Part shown: positions 36,601 through 47,200 of the stretch, piece after piece
Numbering within the stretch: position 1 is the stretch's first letter
How the letters are laid out: each line of letters begins with the position of its first letter
DNA from: Actinia tenebrosa
Taxonomy: Eukaryota; Cnidaria; Anthozoa; Actiniaria; Actiniidae
DNA: 64,000 nt
Reading direction: 5' to 3'
Assembly (NCBI RefSeq): GCF_009602425.1
Contig: NW_022258914.1
Location: 172,773 to 236,772, forward strand
Made by a program: the position numbers and the translations under genes
Notes under the pieces: model-generated
Database searches by the model: none
What the model was told of the DNA's origin: nothing
The model's input: the letters and a program-made list of their open reading frames with translations, nothing else

Positions 36601-37196
36601 AGAAAAAAACTTTGACAACCTTCATAGCCTTCAAAATTACATGTAATGAAATCTTCAGAGAAGTGTGTTTGCCTTTATTTTCAAGGGTGAGTCTTGGGGC
36701 GGAATGGGGGGGGGGGTGGATTGGGTCTTCGTTGGGGACAAATTACAAATTGAAGAAGTAAACATCTCATCTTTATAAACCCTTATAAAACAATGTACAA
36801 CCCCTCCAACTGAAAACATATTTAGTTAAAACATTTTGGGTTAAAGGTTGTTAAATATCATTATTAACATTGACTATAAACCATAAAATAGCTTTAAGTG
36901 ATTACATGATAAGAAAGCTGGTTTAAAAGGATGGGAATATGCAATTCGTTATACAGCCTTTCCTAGTTCCAACAACAACAAAACAATTTTGACAGTGACC
37001 TTCGACTACTCGTTATTTCGCACAAAATCTTCGCGATCTGCTTACCCATCCCATGCCAAATAACAACAGGAACTGTATTATTAACACATGAACACAAGGA
37101 CGCTGTAAGAATGACGAAAAGTGCCGAGGTAGAGACGATATTTTGAAGACCAGCCATGCTCAACATTCTCTTTCTCTGCTGAACAAATCCCGTCAT
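33604..37196 (-). CDS. PPT1: Palmitoyl-protein thioesterase 1 (lysosomal)
   Basis: Ten exons on the minus strand join in phase to 315 aa (human 306): 37046-37196, 36481-36590, 36182-36220, 35931-36019, 35609-35767, 35113-35127, 34826-34916, 34402-34500, 34095-34166 and 33604-33726. The enzyme removes fatty acyl groups from cysteines of proteins during lysosomal turnover. A signal peptide (about residues 12-36) leads into [20 protein letters not shown]. The triad is complete: Ser124 in GFSQGGQF, Asp242 in FANDTMVDP and His298 in IGDHLRFS, each nine residues beyond the human positions. [29 protein letters not shown] and WFGFYKPGQ are further family landmarks. Exon 6 is only 15 nt. The first ATG is used; ATGs at codons 11 and 14 would also leave a signal peptide. 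Confidence 0.96.
33765..34005 (+). mobile_element. tRNA-derived SINE family A copy with tRNA-like head
   Basis: The head (GTGGCATAGTGGTAGTGCAC, then a B-box-like GCATTTGATTGCTG) is followed by AGTAGAGTTTGTTAGA, CTCCCTTGATTAAATG, AAATTCCATTTTGATCTGAG and a tail AGAGGTTGTTTCAGGG. It lies in the last PPT1 intron. Confidence 0.72.
36277..36413. mobile_element. Foldback MITE in PPT1 intron 2
   Basis: ATTGATGGTTTTCA at the left and GAAAACCATCAAT at the right are inverted, with inner arms GGCCATGTTGGAGG and CCTCCAACATGGCC and a core of inverted AACAAAAGAATT strings. A worn relative lies at about 38370-38530 in paracaspase intron 1. Confidence 0.75.
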
Positions 37197-37505
37197 GTGA
37201 CTCTACCACCACAGGTAACCCACACCCACAGACATATGCATATGATTTTGGCGGGAAACTCGCGGATAATGTAAATAACAATGACGAAGTAACTACAGTG
37301 GTCCATCTAAGCGGAAAACTTCGGGACTTTGCATGATGTCCGCTTAAAAGATATGCCTACTGAAGATAGGTTAGCTTTAAAGTAAATATGGGATTTATTT
37401 AATAAAGTAACATCCAATATTTGTTTGCTCTCTAGCCTGGTTCCAGCCTATGTTGGGGTTCCTGTGGGTGACCTGTTGATCTAGAGTCCATATACGCACG
37501 CAAAA
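37197..37505. promoter_or_regulatory. Divergent PPT1/paracaspase promoter region
   Basis: Only 309 bp separate the two start codons, so both 5' UTRs and core promoters must fit here. A repeat-like patch (AAGCGGAAAACTTCGGGAC, then TGTCCGCTT) lies at about 37307-37346. Bidirectional use is inferred from spacing. Confidence 0.5.
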
Positions 37506-40500
37506 ATGGCTGACAAGTCAAAAACTAGTTCAAAGCTTCTCGTAAAAACTCCACTATCTAACTTAAACCCCAATGTTCTAGAGGAGCTTGGAATGTTCCT
37601 AAATCCAAGATTAATTTCAAAAGATGTAAGAACACTAAGTGGAAAGCTTGGTTATTCGTTGCGACGAGTGCAAAACTTCGAGAGAGAGCGGAATCCCACA
37701 GCGTGCATGCTCGAGGATTGGTCGACGTGTTACGAAGAAGGCCAAGAAAAGACTGTTTCTGAGCTTTTAGTCAAGCTTGAGGAAATGAAGAGACATGACG
37801 CTGTTGATTTTTTGAAACCTTACGAGTTTTCAGGTATTTGACTGGTATTTGAGAGTTTTGGCATCCATGGGGGAGGGGAGGGGAGGGTTGAACGTCTAAA
37901 AATAACATTCAATTTATTTAAATTAGCAGCTTCATATTTCTTTTTTTAATAATTGTAAGTCTGGCATGATAGAGTGCAAACAATATAACNGTGAAACTTT
38001 AGTAATACTAAATAGCACAATTTCATGCAAATTCCATTGTTTTTTATTGTTTAATTAGTACTATTTTGTACTATTTAGTAATTAGTGTTTCACGGATTAA
38101 TTGTTTGCACCCTACCATTAATCTGAAATAAGATTACATGGCTGGCCTATTTATTTTGGAAATAATTAAATTTTTAAAAATATTTCCAGGCCACATAATT
38201 TTTTTCATGCAATTTAGTTTTTTACAAATTGGATGGCTAAAGTTGTCCTTACCTACACTCTTATTCCCACTTTTTCATCAAATTCAATATTTATTTGATA
38301 ATTCACATTAATTAGGGGCCACTTAATTTTCACTTACAAAATGGTGAAACTTAAATGTCACAAAAATTCTTCAATTGCACCTTACGTCATCCCGGCCTCT
38401 CAGGAGAGCGTTGGTGCCATTTAACAAAAGATTTATTATTAGCATCCATTATTAATGGCACTACAATGGCCGTCATGTTATTGTCTTTTACCTCTCTTGG
38501 GAATGCTTGCAAACCATCAATACTTATGTATAAATTATTTTGTTTTTATAATTAAAAAAAAAAACAATTAATAAGAAGTGCATAATTTTTGTACTCAGAA
38601 GTACAACAGGAATCGTCATTACAACCTGAGGAAAATGATTTACCAATTCATGAGGACTCTTTAGTGAATACCCTTCTTGAAGGTAAGAATCCTGTTGAGT
38701 ATCTGAACATAAATATATTATGGGTAGGATGGTGGAAGAAGGTTGATGTATAGGTGGGATGCTGGTAGAAGGGTTATATATGGGTAGGATGGCGGAAGAA
38801 GGTTGATGTATGGGTGGGATGGTGGTAGAAGGTTGATGTATAGGTGGGATGGTTGGTAGAAGAATGATGTATGGGTGGGATGGTGGTAGAAGGTTGATGT
38901 ATAAGTGGGATGGTGGTAGAAGGTTGATATGTGGGTGGGATGGTGGAAGAAGGTTGATGTATAGGTGGGATGGTGGTAGAAGGTTGATGTGTAGGTAGGA
39001 TGGTGGTAGAAGGTTGATATATGGGTGGGATGGTGGTAGAAGGTTGATATATGGGTGGGATGGTGGTAGAAGGTTGATATATGGGTGGGATGGTGATAGA
39101 AGGTTGATATATGGGTGGGATAGTGGTAAAAGGTTGATGTGTAGGTAGGATGGTGGTAGAAGGTTGATATATGGGTGGGATGGTGGTAGAAGGTTGATAT
39201 ATGGGTGGGATGGTGGAAGAAGGTTGATGTGTAGGTAGGATGGTGGTAGAAGGTTGATATATGGGTGGGATGGTGGTAGAAGGTTGATATATGGGTGGGA
39301 TGGCAGAAGAATTTTTTGTCTATAGGTAGGATAGTTTGATACATTTGATGGCTCTTAATTTTAGCATTTTGTTCCATTTATAGCTCCAAGATTTACAGAA
39401 ATTCCAGGTAAAATATAACTACTATTAAATCATAGATCAATAATTATAATATTTCCTATTCAGAAATTTGTTATATTTTAGAGATGGCTTTATACATCTC
39501 TATACTTTAATTGGAATGTGTGTAGGGAGAGTAGTAAAGATATATTTTGACACAGCTACTGAATATACCGTACCTGTCTAGAGTATACCAAGTCATTCAT
39601 CTACTCTGATCAATTAGTTGTTACAGATAAAGTGGCACTGGTGATTGGTAATATGAAATATAGTCATGAGAAACTGAATCAGCTGATGTACCCAGAACAT
39701 GATGCAAGAGATGTGGCTGCAGCATTGCATGAGCTAGAATTCAAGGTGACTTTAGTTATACAGTCAACTCTCACCTTGCCTACATTGCAATATTACGGAC
39801 AGCTTGCTATTCGGACAGGAGAAAAATCCCGACAAAAATACTGACAAATAAATGACCGTAAATAACTTTCGCTATTGCGGACACTCACTATTACGGACAC
39901 TCTCTATTATGGACATGAAGTGATGGTCCCAAGGGTGTCCGCTGTAACAAGAGTTGACTGTAATGGCTTTCTTCACAGGTCAACAAGATAGTTAAACTTG
40001 CTCTTCCAGTTTTGTTAGTAAAAAGTGTAAAACTTATTGTCCAGTTTATTCACTTCATCATGCATTGAGATATTTGACATGCAGCAAAATCTCTAATTGA
40101 ATAGCTACATACAATACCATAATTTGTTTTGGAAGCATGGATGGTGATTCCATTACTACCTCTCACCGCCGGAGTCGTGGGTTTGATCCCAGTACTCACT
40201 ATCCTGAGTAGAGTTGCTTTTCTATTCTCTCCTGTGATTCAACAGTTCCTAGGTTCTCTGATTTTCATTACTCATGGAAACAGTTGCATCACCTTGGGGT
40301 AGGGGGGGCAGGAAGGAGGGAGACTCAGGGTGGGGGAGGAAGGGACTCTGAGGGGAGGAAAGGGAACTCTATGGGGAGGGGGAACTTCCATTGGAGATAA
40401 AATGCAATGACAAATTACCAACCTTCTTTTTTTTCTAATACAGGTTTTTTCCCTGGTCAATTTGACACTGAGTGAGATGAGAATTACAGTTCATTCATTC

Positions 40501-43500
40501 TGCAGGCTTCTGGGTAATAATCCTTATTTCATTCAGGGCTAAGAATAATAGCTGGCCAGCACCAGGCGGCGAAATGCTTTTTATATTAGACCTCTCCTTC
40601 AGTCACATTGAATACTCGCATGTTGATTAGTAAAGTAAAGTACCTATATTTAACGTCGGTAGTTCCTTCAGTTGAAATTCAACTGCTATCAATGGAAGCC
40701 GACGGCACGCACTTTACCCCCTCTCTCCATCAGTGCTTTGTCTTAAGAGTATTTAAAGCTGAAGCTACACGGATTAGAGAGAAGTCGAAACAGACGTGGA
40801 GACCCAAAGGATTGAACCGTAGAACTCAAGCTCCGAAGGTCTCACACTAACCAACTAAGCTACGCCTGCTCCTATATCTGATAGTATGATGTGAGTGGTC
40901 ATGATGTCTGGCAATTAAGCAGCTATTAGTTTTAGCCATGCTTTAGAAGCCTTTATGAGGTATTCTGTTATCTTATATGTTTGTATATTTGTTTGATATC
41001 TAGGAAAGGGAGTATATGCTGTTCTGTACTATGCAGGGCATGGATATGAAGATCACGGAAAGAACTACCTCATTCCAGTAGATGCAGACTTGTCATTCAA
41101 GAGAGAGGACAGCTTCTGTGCTCAGGAAATCTTGCAAACCATGCAGGAATGCAATACGTCACTAAATCTACTCATTATAGATGCATGTAGAGTAAGGTAA
41201 AAAAACTTACAAGTTTATTTATTTAGCTTTTTCCCCATGAGGGCAGGGACACCACAACAGCTTTTTGCCAATTACAGTGGGGCCCTGTAGAGTTTGGCAC
41301 AGGCACTGAAGATGGTCATAACCAGTGTCTCCAGTGCGTCTTTTACATCCGCCTTTTACAGGGTTATATAGTGAAGACAGACGGGGCCAACGGTTTTATG
41401 TCCTTGTCTGAGAAGACCTGAGGGTCTAACCATTTGCAGGTGTAATTACAAAGGCAGCACCTTCTCCTAGTTATTTTAAGACCCTGAGCGTTGGTCCGGC
41501 CTAGGCTTGAACCACGACCTTCCACACACCAGACCAGCGCTCTTGCCAACTGAGCTAACCGTGTGGCGTTAAATTGATATAACTAGTAAGAATTGTGTAA
41601 TTATTGCTCTGTAATTGTGTTTGGTTCAGCAAATGATTTCATGCCATGCTATGCTGGGTGATATGAATTCTGCCTCTTTGGTGCATGTGTTGAATTTCAT
41701 AATTTGGATAATCAGTTATCTCAGTTGTCTGTTGCCATTTTGATACAATGTTTTAGGCCTCCAACCAAAGATCAGATTCCAACATTCATTAAACGAGGAA
41801 CAAATGGCAATAATATCTTTGCATATTCATGGTTAGTAAGGTAGTGATGCATCAAGCTGCATGCAATGGTTTATTCATTTGTTTCTTTGAATTTTTCCTT
41901 TTTGTTTTTCTTTTTAGTATTCCATTTTTCGTTGTTACTTGATTCTTTCCCATTTTATTTGTATGATGGATGTGTTGGTTAACTGGTTGATGTATACAGA
42001 TTGTGTTTCTATTCTGTCTTAAACTGAACTCCATTGTTTTGTTCTCGTACAGCTGCTCACAACAAGTAGCCTTTGAAGAGCATGACCAGAGGAACGGTCT
42101 CTACGCTCAGCATCTATTGAAACATATTAGAAGGAATGTCAGGATTGAGAACATCTTGATGGATGTTGCTGCAGGTACAGTATGGACGGTAACAGTAAGG
42201 AATAAAATTGCCATCAGTAGGTTGTTGGTTGGGTTTCAGTAGGGTGTTGGTAGGCAGTCAATAAGGGGTTTGTAAGATTTCAATAGGGTGTTAGTAGGGT
42301 GTTGATAGGGGGTTGGTAGGACGTCAGTAGGTTGTCAGTAGGATGTCAGTAGGTTGTTGGTAGGATGTCAGTGGGTTGCTGTTAAGGTGTCAGTAGGTTG
42401 TTGGTAGGATGTCAATAGGTTGTTGGTAGGGTGTCAGTAAGGTGTTGATAGGATGTCAGTAGGTTGTTGGTAGGGTGTCAGTAGGTTGTTGGTAGGGTGT
42501 CAGTAGGTTGTTGGTAGGGTGTCAGTAAGTTGTTGGTAGGATGTTAGTAGGTTGTTGGTAGGATGTCAATAGGTTGTTGGTAGAGTGTCAGTAAGGTGTT
42601 GATAGGGTGTCAGTGGGTTGTTGGTAAGGTGTCAGTAGGTTGTTGGTAGGGTGTCAGTAGGTTGTTGGTAGGGTGTCAGTAGGTTGTTGGTAGGGTGTCA
42701 GTAGGTTGTTGGTAGGATGTTAGTAGGTTGTTGGTAGGATGTCAGTAGGTTGTTGGTAGGATGTCAGTAGGTTGTTGGTAGGATGTNNNNNNNNNNNNNN
42801 NNNNNNNNNNNNNNNNATGTCAGTAGGTTGTTGGTAGGATGTCAGTAGGTTGTTGGTAGGATGTCAGTAGGTTGGTAGGGTGTCAGTAAGGTATTGGTAG
42901 GATGTCAGTAGGGTGTTGGTAGGATGTCAATAGGTTGTTGGTAGGATGTCAGTAAGATATTGGTAGAATGTCAGTAGGTTGGTAGGGTGTCAGTAAGGCG
43001 TTGGTAGGTTGTTCAGTGTATGTTGATAGGGTGTCAGTAGTGTGTTGATAGGTTCTCATTAGGTTGTTTGTAGGATGACAGTAAAGTGTTGATATAAAAC
43101 TGTAGGGTGTTCATTTTCAAACAGTTTTTTGTATTTCCATCAGAAAATTAAATGACCTATTGATTTACACCATGTAAATATTTTTTTACATTTCAGATGT
43201 TGCCCTTACCATCAGTTATTGCACTGACAACAGCATTCACCAAAGACCATGCCATGAAAGTGATGCTTACATCGATTGCAGACTTACTGATCCAATTATC
43301 CCAGGAGTCTTACAGGATGTAGATTATCATGAGAGGATGCAACTATGGCAAAAGGCTCACAGTAAGTATAGTCTTCACATGGTAGCTAGCAGACAGAGTT
43401 TTTGCAAGCCAAAATTAAAAAGAAACCCTATAGTAAGATAGTCACATTTCTTGATGGGACTTTTTAGATTGGAAGCATTGTTTTCCCATTTCAGAACATG

Positions 43501-45194
43501 TGTCACTCTTGAGAATACTGTTATTCTCAATACTATTATTCTCAAGGAAGTGATGCTTAGTCTTTAAGATGGAATTGAAGGTGGTGCAGCTTTAGTTGCA
43601 TTCACATGGTTAATTTTTTATGAAACAAAAAATATCTTTTTTCTCATTTTAGCCCTGCCAGATCCTTTTGTGATCCTGGAAAATGAGGACCTACATCTAA
43701 AGGTTCAATTTATTGCGAAGTTCTCCAATGTAATGGAGGTATTGCTGACATTATGTAACAAAACATCTCTTCCAATGAAAGACTGTGTGGTGGAACTCAT
43801 TGTGGATTCAGTAAGCAAATAATTTAATTTATTACTTTACGACTTTGTATATTAGTACTGGTTCTCCACTTTATCCCTCACATTCTGCAATGAGGACACA
43901 GGGAGCCCTGCTGTACAGAAACAAATAAATTAATAAAGTACTCTGGATTTCCTGTTTTAAGATTTAAAACAAGACGCTAATAATACGTCGAATTTCCAGT
44001 ATTCGCACTACCAGTAACTCGATAGCAGATTAATGTAAACGCATTACGTTAGATTTGAATTTTAAGCTACTCTCAAGTTACTTGCATCATACATTTACGT
44101 ATGGCTAGGTGTATAAATTTTTGTTAAGAAGCTCAGTCCCGTGTGAAGGGAACCCCTAAATGTACGATGTTTTGACTGGTTAAAAGTCCATCCAGTACCA
44201 CAGTGTAAAATCAGCCTGAGATTTCAAATAAATTATTATGTCATTTTTAACTCCTTTATTTGTGTTGCGTTTTTCAGCCAGTTTGTTCAGATATCACCAT
44301 GATATCAGGAGATGAAGTCAAGCCTGGTGAACAGCTCAAACAAGTTGTTCAAATATCTGCTTTGCAAAAGCTAAACGTACGTTTTTAGTACTCCAAGTAT
44401 TGCTCTATCATTTCTTCAATGCCTTTTCCTCTTCTTCCAATACCTCAAACTTTCCCTGCATTATTTATTTCTTATACTCGCAGTTTTCTCTTTTGGTTGA
44501 TGCTTCTTCTTGTTTCCCTTAGTTTGTGATCCCACTGGCTTCCTTTTCCTTCTTGCTTGCTTTCCCACTTACTTACCACCTTTACCATCTACCCCCTTCC
44601 TGTTCCTTCCCTCCCCTCACCATCCCTGCCATGCTTAGCTTTCTTATCTACTTTTCCCTTTTAGCCCCTTTTTTCCTTTAGCCCCTTTTTGCCTTTAGAC
44701 CCTTTAGCCTCTAGTTCCTTTAGCCCCTCTAGTCCCTTTAGCCTGTTAAGCCCCTTTAGCTCCTTCAGCCTCTTAAGCCTCTTTTAGCTCCTCTAGCATC
44801 TTAAGCCCCTTTTAGCCCCTCTAGCCTCTTAAGTCCCTCTAGCCTCTTAAGCCCCCCTAGCCCCTTTTAGCCCCTCTTAGCCCCTTTTAGCCCCTCTAGC
44901 CTCTTAAGCCCCTTTAGCTCCTTTTAGTCCCTTTATCTCATTTAACCTCTTATAGCCCCTTTTTACCCAGAAACAAATTCTCAATCATCCTAATTGTTTG
45001 ATTGCCAACAGGACTATCTAGCCGTTGACCTCCAAATCTTTTATGATTTCAATGGAGAGTTAGTCAGTTGGACTTCATCTAAGGTTGACCTGAGAACTCC
45101 TCTAATTTCCTCTGTCTTCGCGGAATGGGACTGGTGGGTTACCTGTGGTAGAGCTCCACCCACCAAAACACAAAAGCCAAAAGCTAAGAAATAA
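37506..45194 (+). CDS. Death-domain paracaspase, MALT1-related, lacking Ig1 and Ig2
   Basis: Twelve exons join in phase to 539 aa (human MALT1 824): 37506-37833, 38599-38682, 39384-39407, 39627-39745, 40444-40513, 41004-41196, 41757-41831, 42053-42174, 43197-43361, 43653-43810, 44278-44376 and 45012-45194. Residues about 15-100 form a death-domain-like helical region (LGYSLRRVQNFERERNP, then MLEDWSTCYEEG). Only about 45 residues separate it from the caspase-like fold that starts DKVALVIGNMKYS (146), so the two Ig domains found there in MALT1 are absent. Catalytic His221 (YYAGHGYE) and Cys270 (LLIIDACR) are both present, and FAYSCCSQQVAFEEHD follows the MALT1 pattern. The C-terminal about 170 residues resemble the Ig3 region. 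Paracaspases cut after Arg and act in CARD/BCL10-type NF-kB signalling. The exon 6 donor at 41196/41197 is chosen because the alternative at 41190 gives an early stop. Confidence 0.92.
38713..39345. repeat. 30-bp minisatellite in paracaspase intron 2
   Basis: About twenty units of the type GGGATGGTGGTAGAAGGTTG plus ATATATGGGT. The period is a multiple of three, so the minus strand stays open for 219 codons (HPTHISTFYH repeated). It lies wholly inside an intron. Confidence 0.92.
39761..39960. mobile_element. Tigger/pogo-like MITE with TA target site
   Basis: CAGTCAACTCTCACCTTG at the left and CAAGAGTTGACTG at the right are inverted ends flanked by TA on both sides. The interior has TATTGCGGACACTC-type strings typical of Tc1/mariner (pogo/Tigger) relatives. 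200 bp in paracaspase intron 4, no transposase. Confidence 0.82.
40145..40280 (+). mobile_element. tRNA-derived SINE family A copy
   Basis: Intact B-box-like GTGGGTTTGATCCCAG, then GAGTAGAGTTGCTTTTC, CTCTCCTGTGATTCAAC and GGTTCTCTGATTTTCA. Truncated at the 3' side. Confidence 0.65.
40620..40870 (-). mobile_element. tRNA-derived SINE, second family
   Basis: In reverse complement it opens GGAGCAGGCGTAGCTTAGTT and GGTTAGTGTGAGACC (A box), then GGTTCAATCCTTTGGG (B box), as a tRNA-like head of about 75 bp. A non-tRNA body then runs to the short TTTACTTTACT tail. Paracaspase intron 5. Confidence 0.8.
41225..41570 (-). mobile_element. tRNA-derived SINE, third type
   Basis: In reverse complement: CGCCACACGGTTAGCTCAGT and TGGCAAGAGCGCTGGTC (A box), then GGTCGTGGTTCAAGCCTAGG (B box) form a clear tRNA-like head, followed by a body of about 270 bp. 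Paracaspase intron 6. Not an intact tRNA gene because no anticodon arm or acceptor pairing is kept. Confidence 0.82.
42180..43110 (+). repeat. 22-bp minisatellite in paracaspase intron 8
   Basis: About forty units of the type CAGTAGGTTGTTGGTAGGAT plus GT, interrupted by 30 N at 42787-42816, so its true length is unknown. The same motif in reverse orientation occurs at 24609-24860. Confidence 0.93.
44640..44965 (+). repeat. Degenerate AGCCCCTTTTAGCC repeat
   Basis: Irregular units of about 10-22 bp built on TAGCCCCTTTTAGCCCCTCT and TAGCCTCTTAAG in the last paracaspase intron. Confidence 0.85.
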
Positions 45195-47200
45195 GGTATT
45201 CAACGGGTTTAGAAGATTTTAATGAAGGCAAAACGAAAATGACAAACACGTCAGACTACGGAAATTATCATATCTGTTGATGAAACCTCAGTACACCACC
45301 TCCTCCTCTACACACACACACACCACTAGAGCTTCATCTTAGTATGGAAAAGTTATAACTAAGAGGGCATGCATGTACATGTCCAAAAGTCCTACTCGAT
45401 CGATCAGAATGCTAGCCAACAACACGAGGGTATCGTGCGAGAAGTACCTTTAAGACACGTGAACCCTCATGCAATCCTCCATAAATATTGTTCATTAATT
45501 TAAAAGTAGAAGGCAAATAAGGAAAATTAGACGTGATTTTTTAAAATCATCTCCCCCTTTCTTATAAAAAATCTTTGCTGATGAACCTTTTTCTGTGTTT
45601 AGGTCTGGTTGGGTTTTTGAACAGTCCAGGAGCAGGATAAGCCATGGCAATCACTAGATTAAGGATGGCTTGTAGTTCCTTAGTCTTAACTGAAAGACGG
45701 TTGGTAACATTAAGTTAGTTTACCGTTTTTTAAGAAAGAGCCCATTGAGCTTCGTAAAGAGCCCATTGACCGCGACCAATTATGGGACGACGTATCTGGT
45801 TGTATCTATCTGTTGGCGGTTATTTCCATGACAACATCGCTATAGAAACATCATTCCTTCAAAGACTGACAGCGTATGGGGCATGGTGTGTTATTAGTCT
45901 CTGGTGGGTTGATTCCATGGCAACATCACTATGGAAACAATCCCAAACCATACTCCTTGAAGGAGCTACGCATAATGATGAGGAAAAAGGCATGACCAGC
46001 GTTACCTTAAAATGTTTCTATGGCAGCATCACCATGGAAACATTTGCCTTGGTATTGATTCCTTGGACGGTATCCTTGGACGGCTCCCATGACAGCATCA
46101 CTATGAAAACACTCTTGCCTGCGTATCGTTTCCTTGGACTGTTTCTATGGCAGCATTGCCATGGAAACACTCTTTCCTGTGTATCGTTTCCTTGGACTGT
46201 TTCCATGGCAGCATCACTATGGAAACACTCTTTCCTAGGTATCGTTTCCTTTGACTGTTTCCACGGCAGCATCACTATGGAAACTCTCTTGCCAGAGGAC
46301 CGTTTTCTTGAACTGTTTCCATGGCAGCATCACTATGGAAACACTCTTGCCAGAGGACCGTTTCCTTGGACTGTTTCCATGGCAGCATCATTATGGAAAC
46401 ACTCTTGCCAGAGGACCGTTTCCTTGGANTGGACTGTTTCCATGGCAGCATCATTATGGAAACACTCTTGCCAGAGGACCGTTTCCTTGGACTGTTTCCA
46501 TGGCAGCATCATTATGGAAACACTTTTTCCTGTGTATCGTTTCCTTGGTTTACATGTTTGCACGGATAAATAGTGTTCGTTAAGTAGTCCATCGTTCAAG
46601 GTCCCTTGATATCAATGATCAAAGAGATTTAACTAGGTAAAATTAAAATTCCTTTAGAGAAAAATGCTGACTTGCACTTCAAATACATTCTAAAACGTTT
46701 ATCTATCTATTTTAGAAAAAAACAGTCAACGCTCATTTAGCAAAACGATTTACGTTGTATAAGCGAACTGAACTCATTGTGGATTTTAGGATCTGCTCCA
46801 CTTTTGATATCTTGATGATGACGATTGTCTTGTGTTTACGAAGCAGATACTTGGTTAATACCTAGGAAGACATGTCAGATTGTTGTTCGCAGTTTTTCAT
46901 ATCTACAGCATAGTTTGATACCATATTGTCAATATTTACAAAATCTTAACAGTACGTACTTCAAATTCTTTCAATTCCAACATGCCCTATTCAATCCTTC
47001 ATAAGGATGGCCAAAGCTGCTCGCTCTCGCTTAAGCTAATGTCTCCTATGAATCCACTGAATACAGTGTACTTCTGCGTGTTTTATAAACTACAGATAAT
47101 ACCGGTCGAGTTGCATTGCATACTGACCCAAAATTAACAAAACGATTCAGTTTGGTCTCTTCACTTTGCAAAACTATCTTAAAAAAACATCTTGATAAAA
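45195..47200. other. Spacer between paracaspase and first ShKT gene
   Basis: Holds a short (CA)n at about 45309-45325 and the 58-bp minisatellite (46010-46560). No exon with a domain was recognised. A 263-codon frame at 45782-46573 follows from the repeat. Confidence 0.6.
46010..46560 (+). repeat. 58-bp minisatellite with internal hairpin
   Basis: About ten units. Each has GTTTCCATGGCAGCATCACT followed by ATGGAAAC, whose ends pair (GTTTCCAT/ATGGAAAC), then TCTTGCCAGAGGACCGTTTC. Because 58 is not divisible by 3, all three forward frames are read in turn and a 58-residue super-repeat appears (from MAASLWKH to the next MAASLWKH). One N lies at about 46429. Confidence 0.92.

Noticed and set aside
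38718-39377. 219-codon minus-strand frame of HPTHISTFYH repeats as a gene
   Set aside because: It is the antisense reading of a 30-bp minisatellite inside an intron, with no promoter, splice or domain evidence.
41191-41196. Alternative exon 6 donor in the paracaspase
   Set aside because: It shifts exon 7 into a frame with an early stop.
41500-41570. tRNA gene on the minus strand
   Set aside because: A and B boxes are good, but the sequence continues into a SINE body and the cloverleaf arms are not kept.
45782-46573. 263-codon frame as a protein gene
   Set aside because: Two thirds of it is the 58-bp tandem repeat, open in all frames; no domain or splice support. Kept only as a finding.
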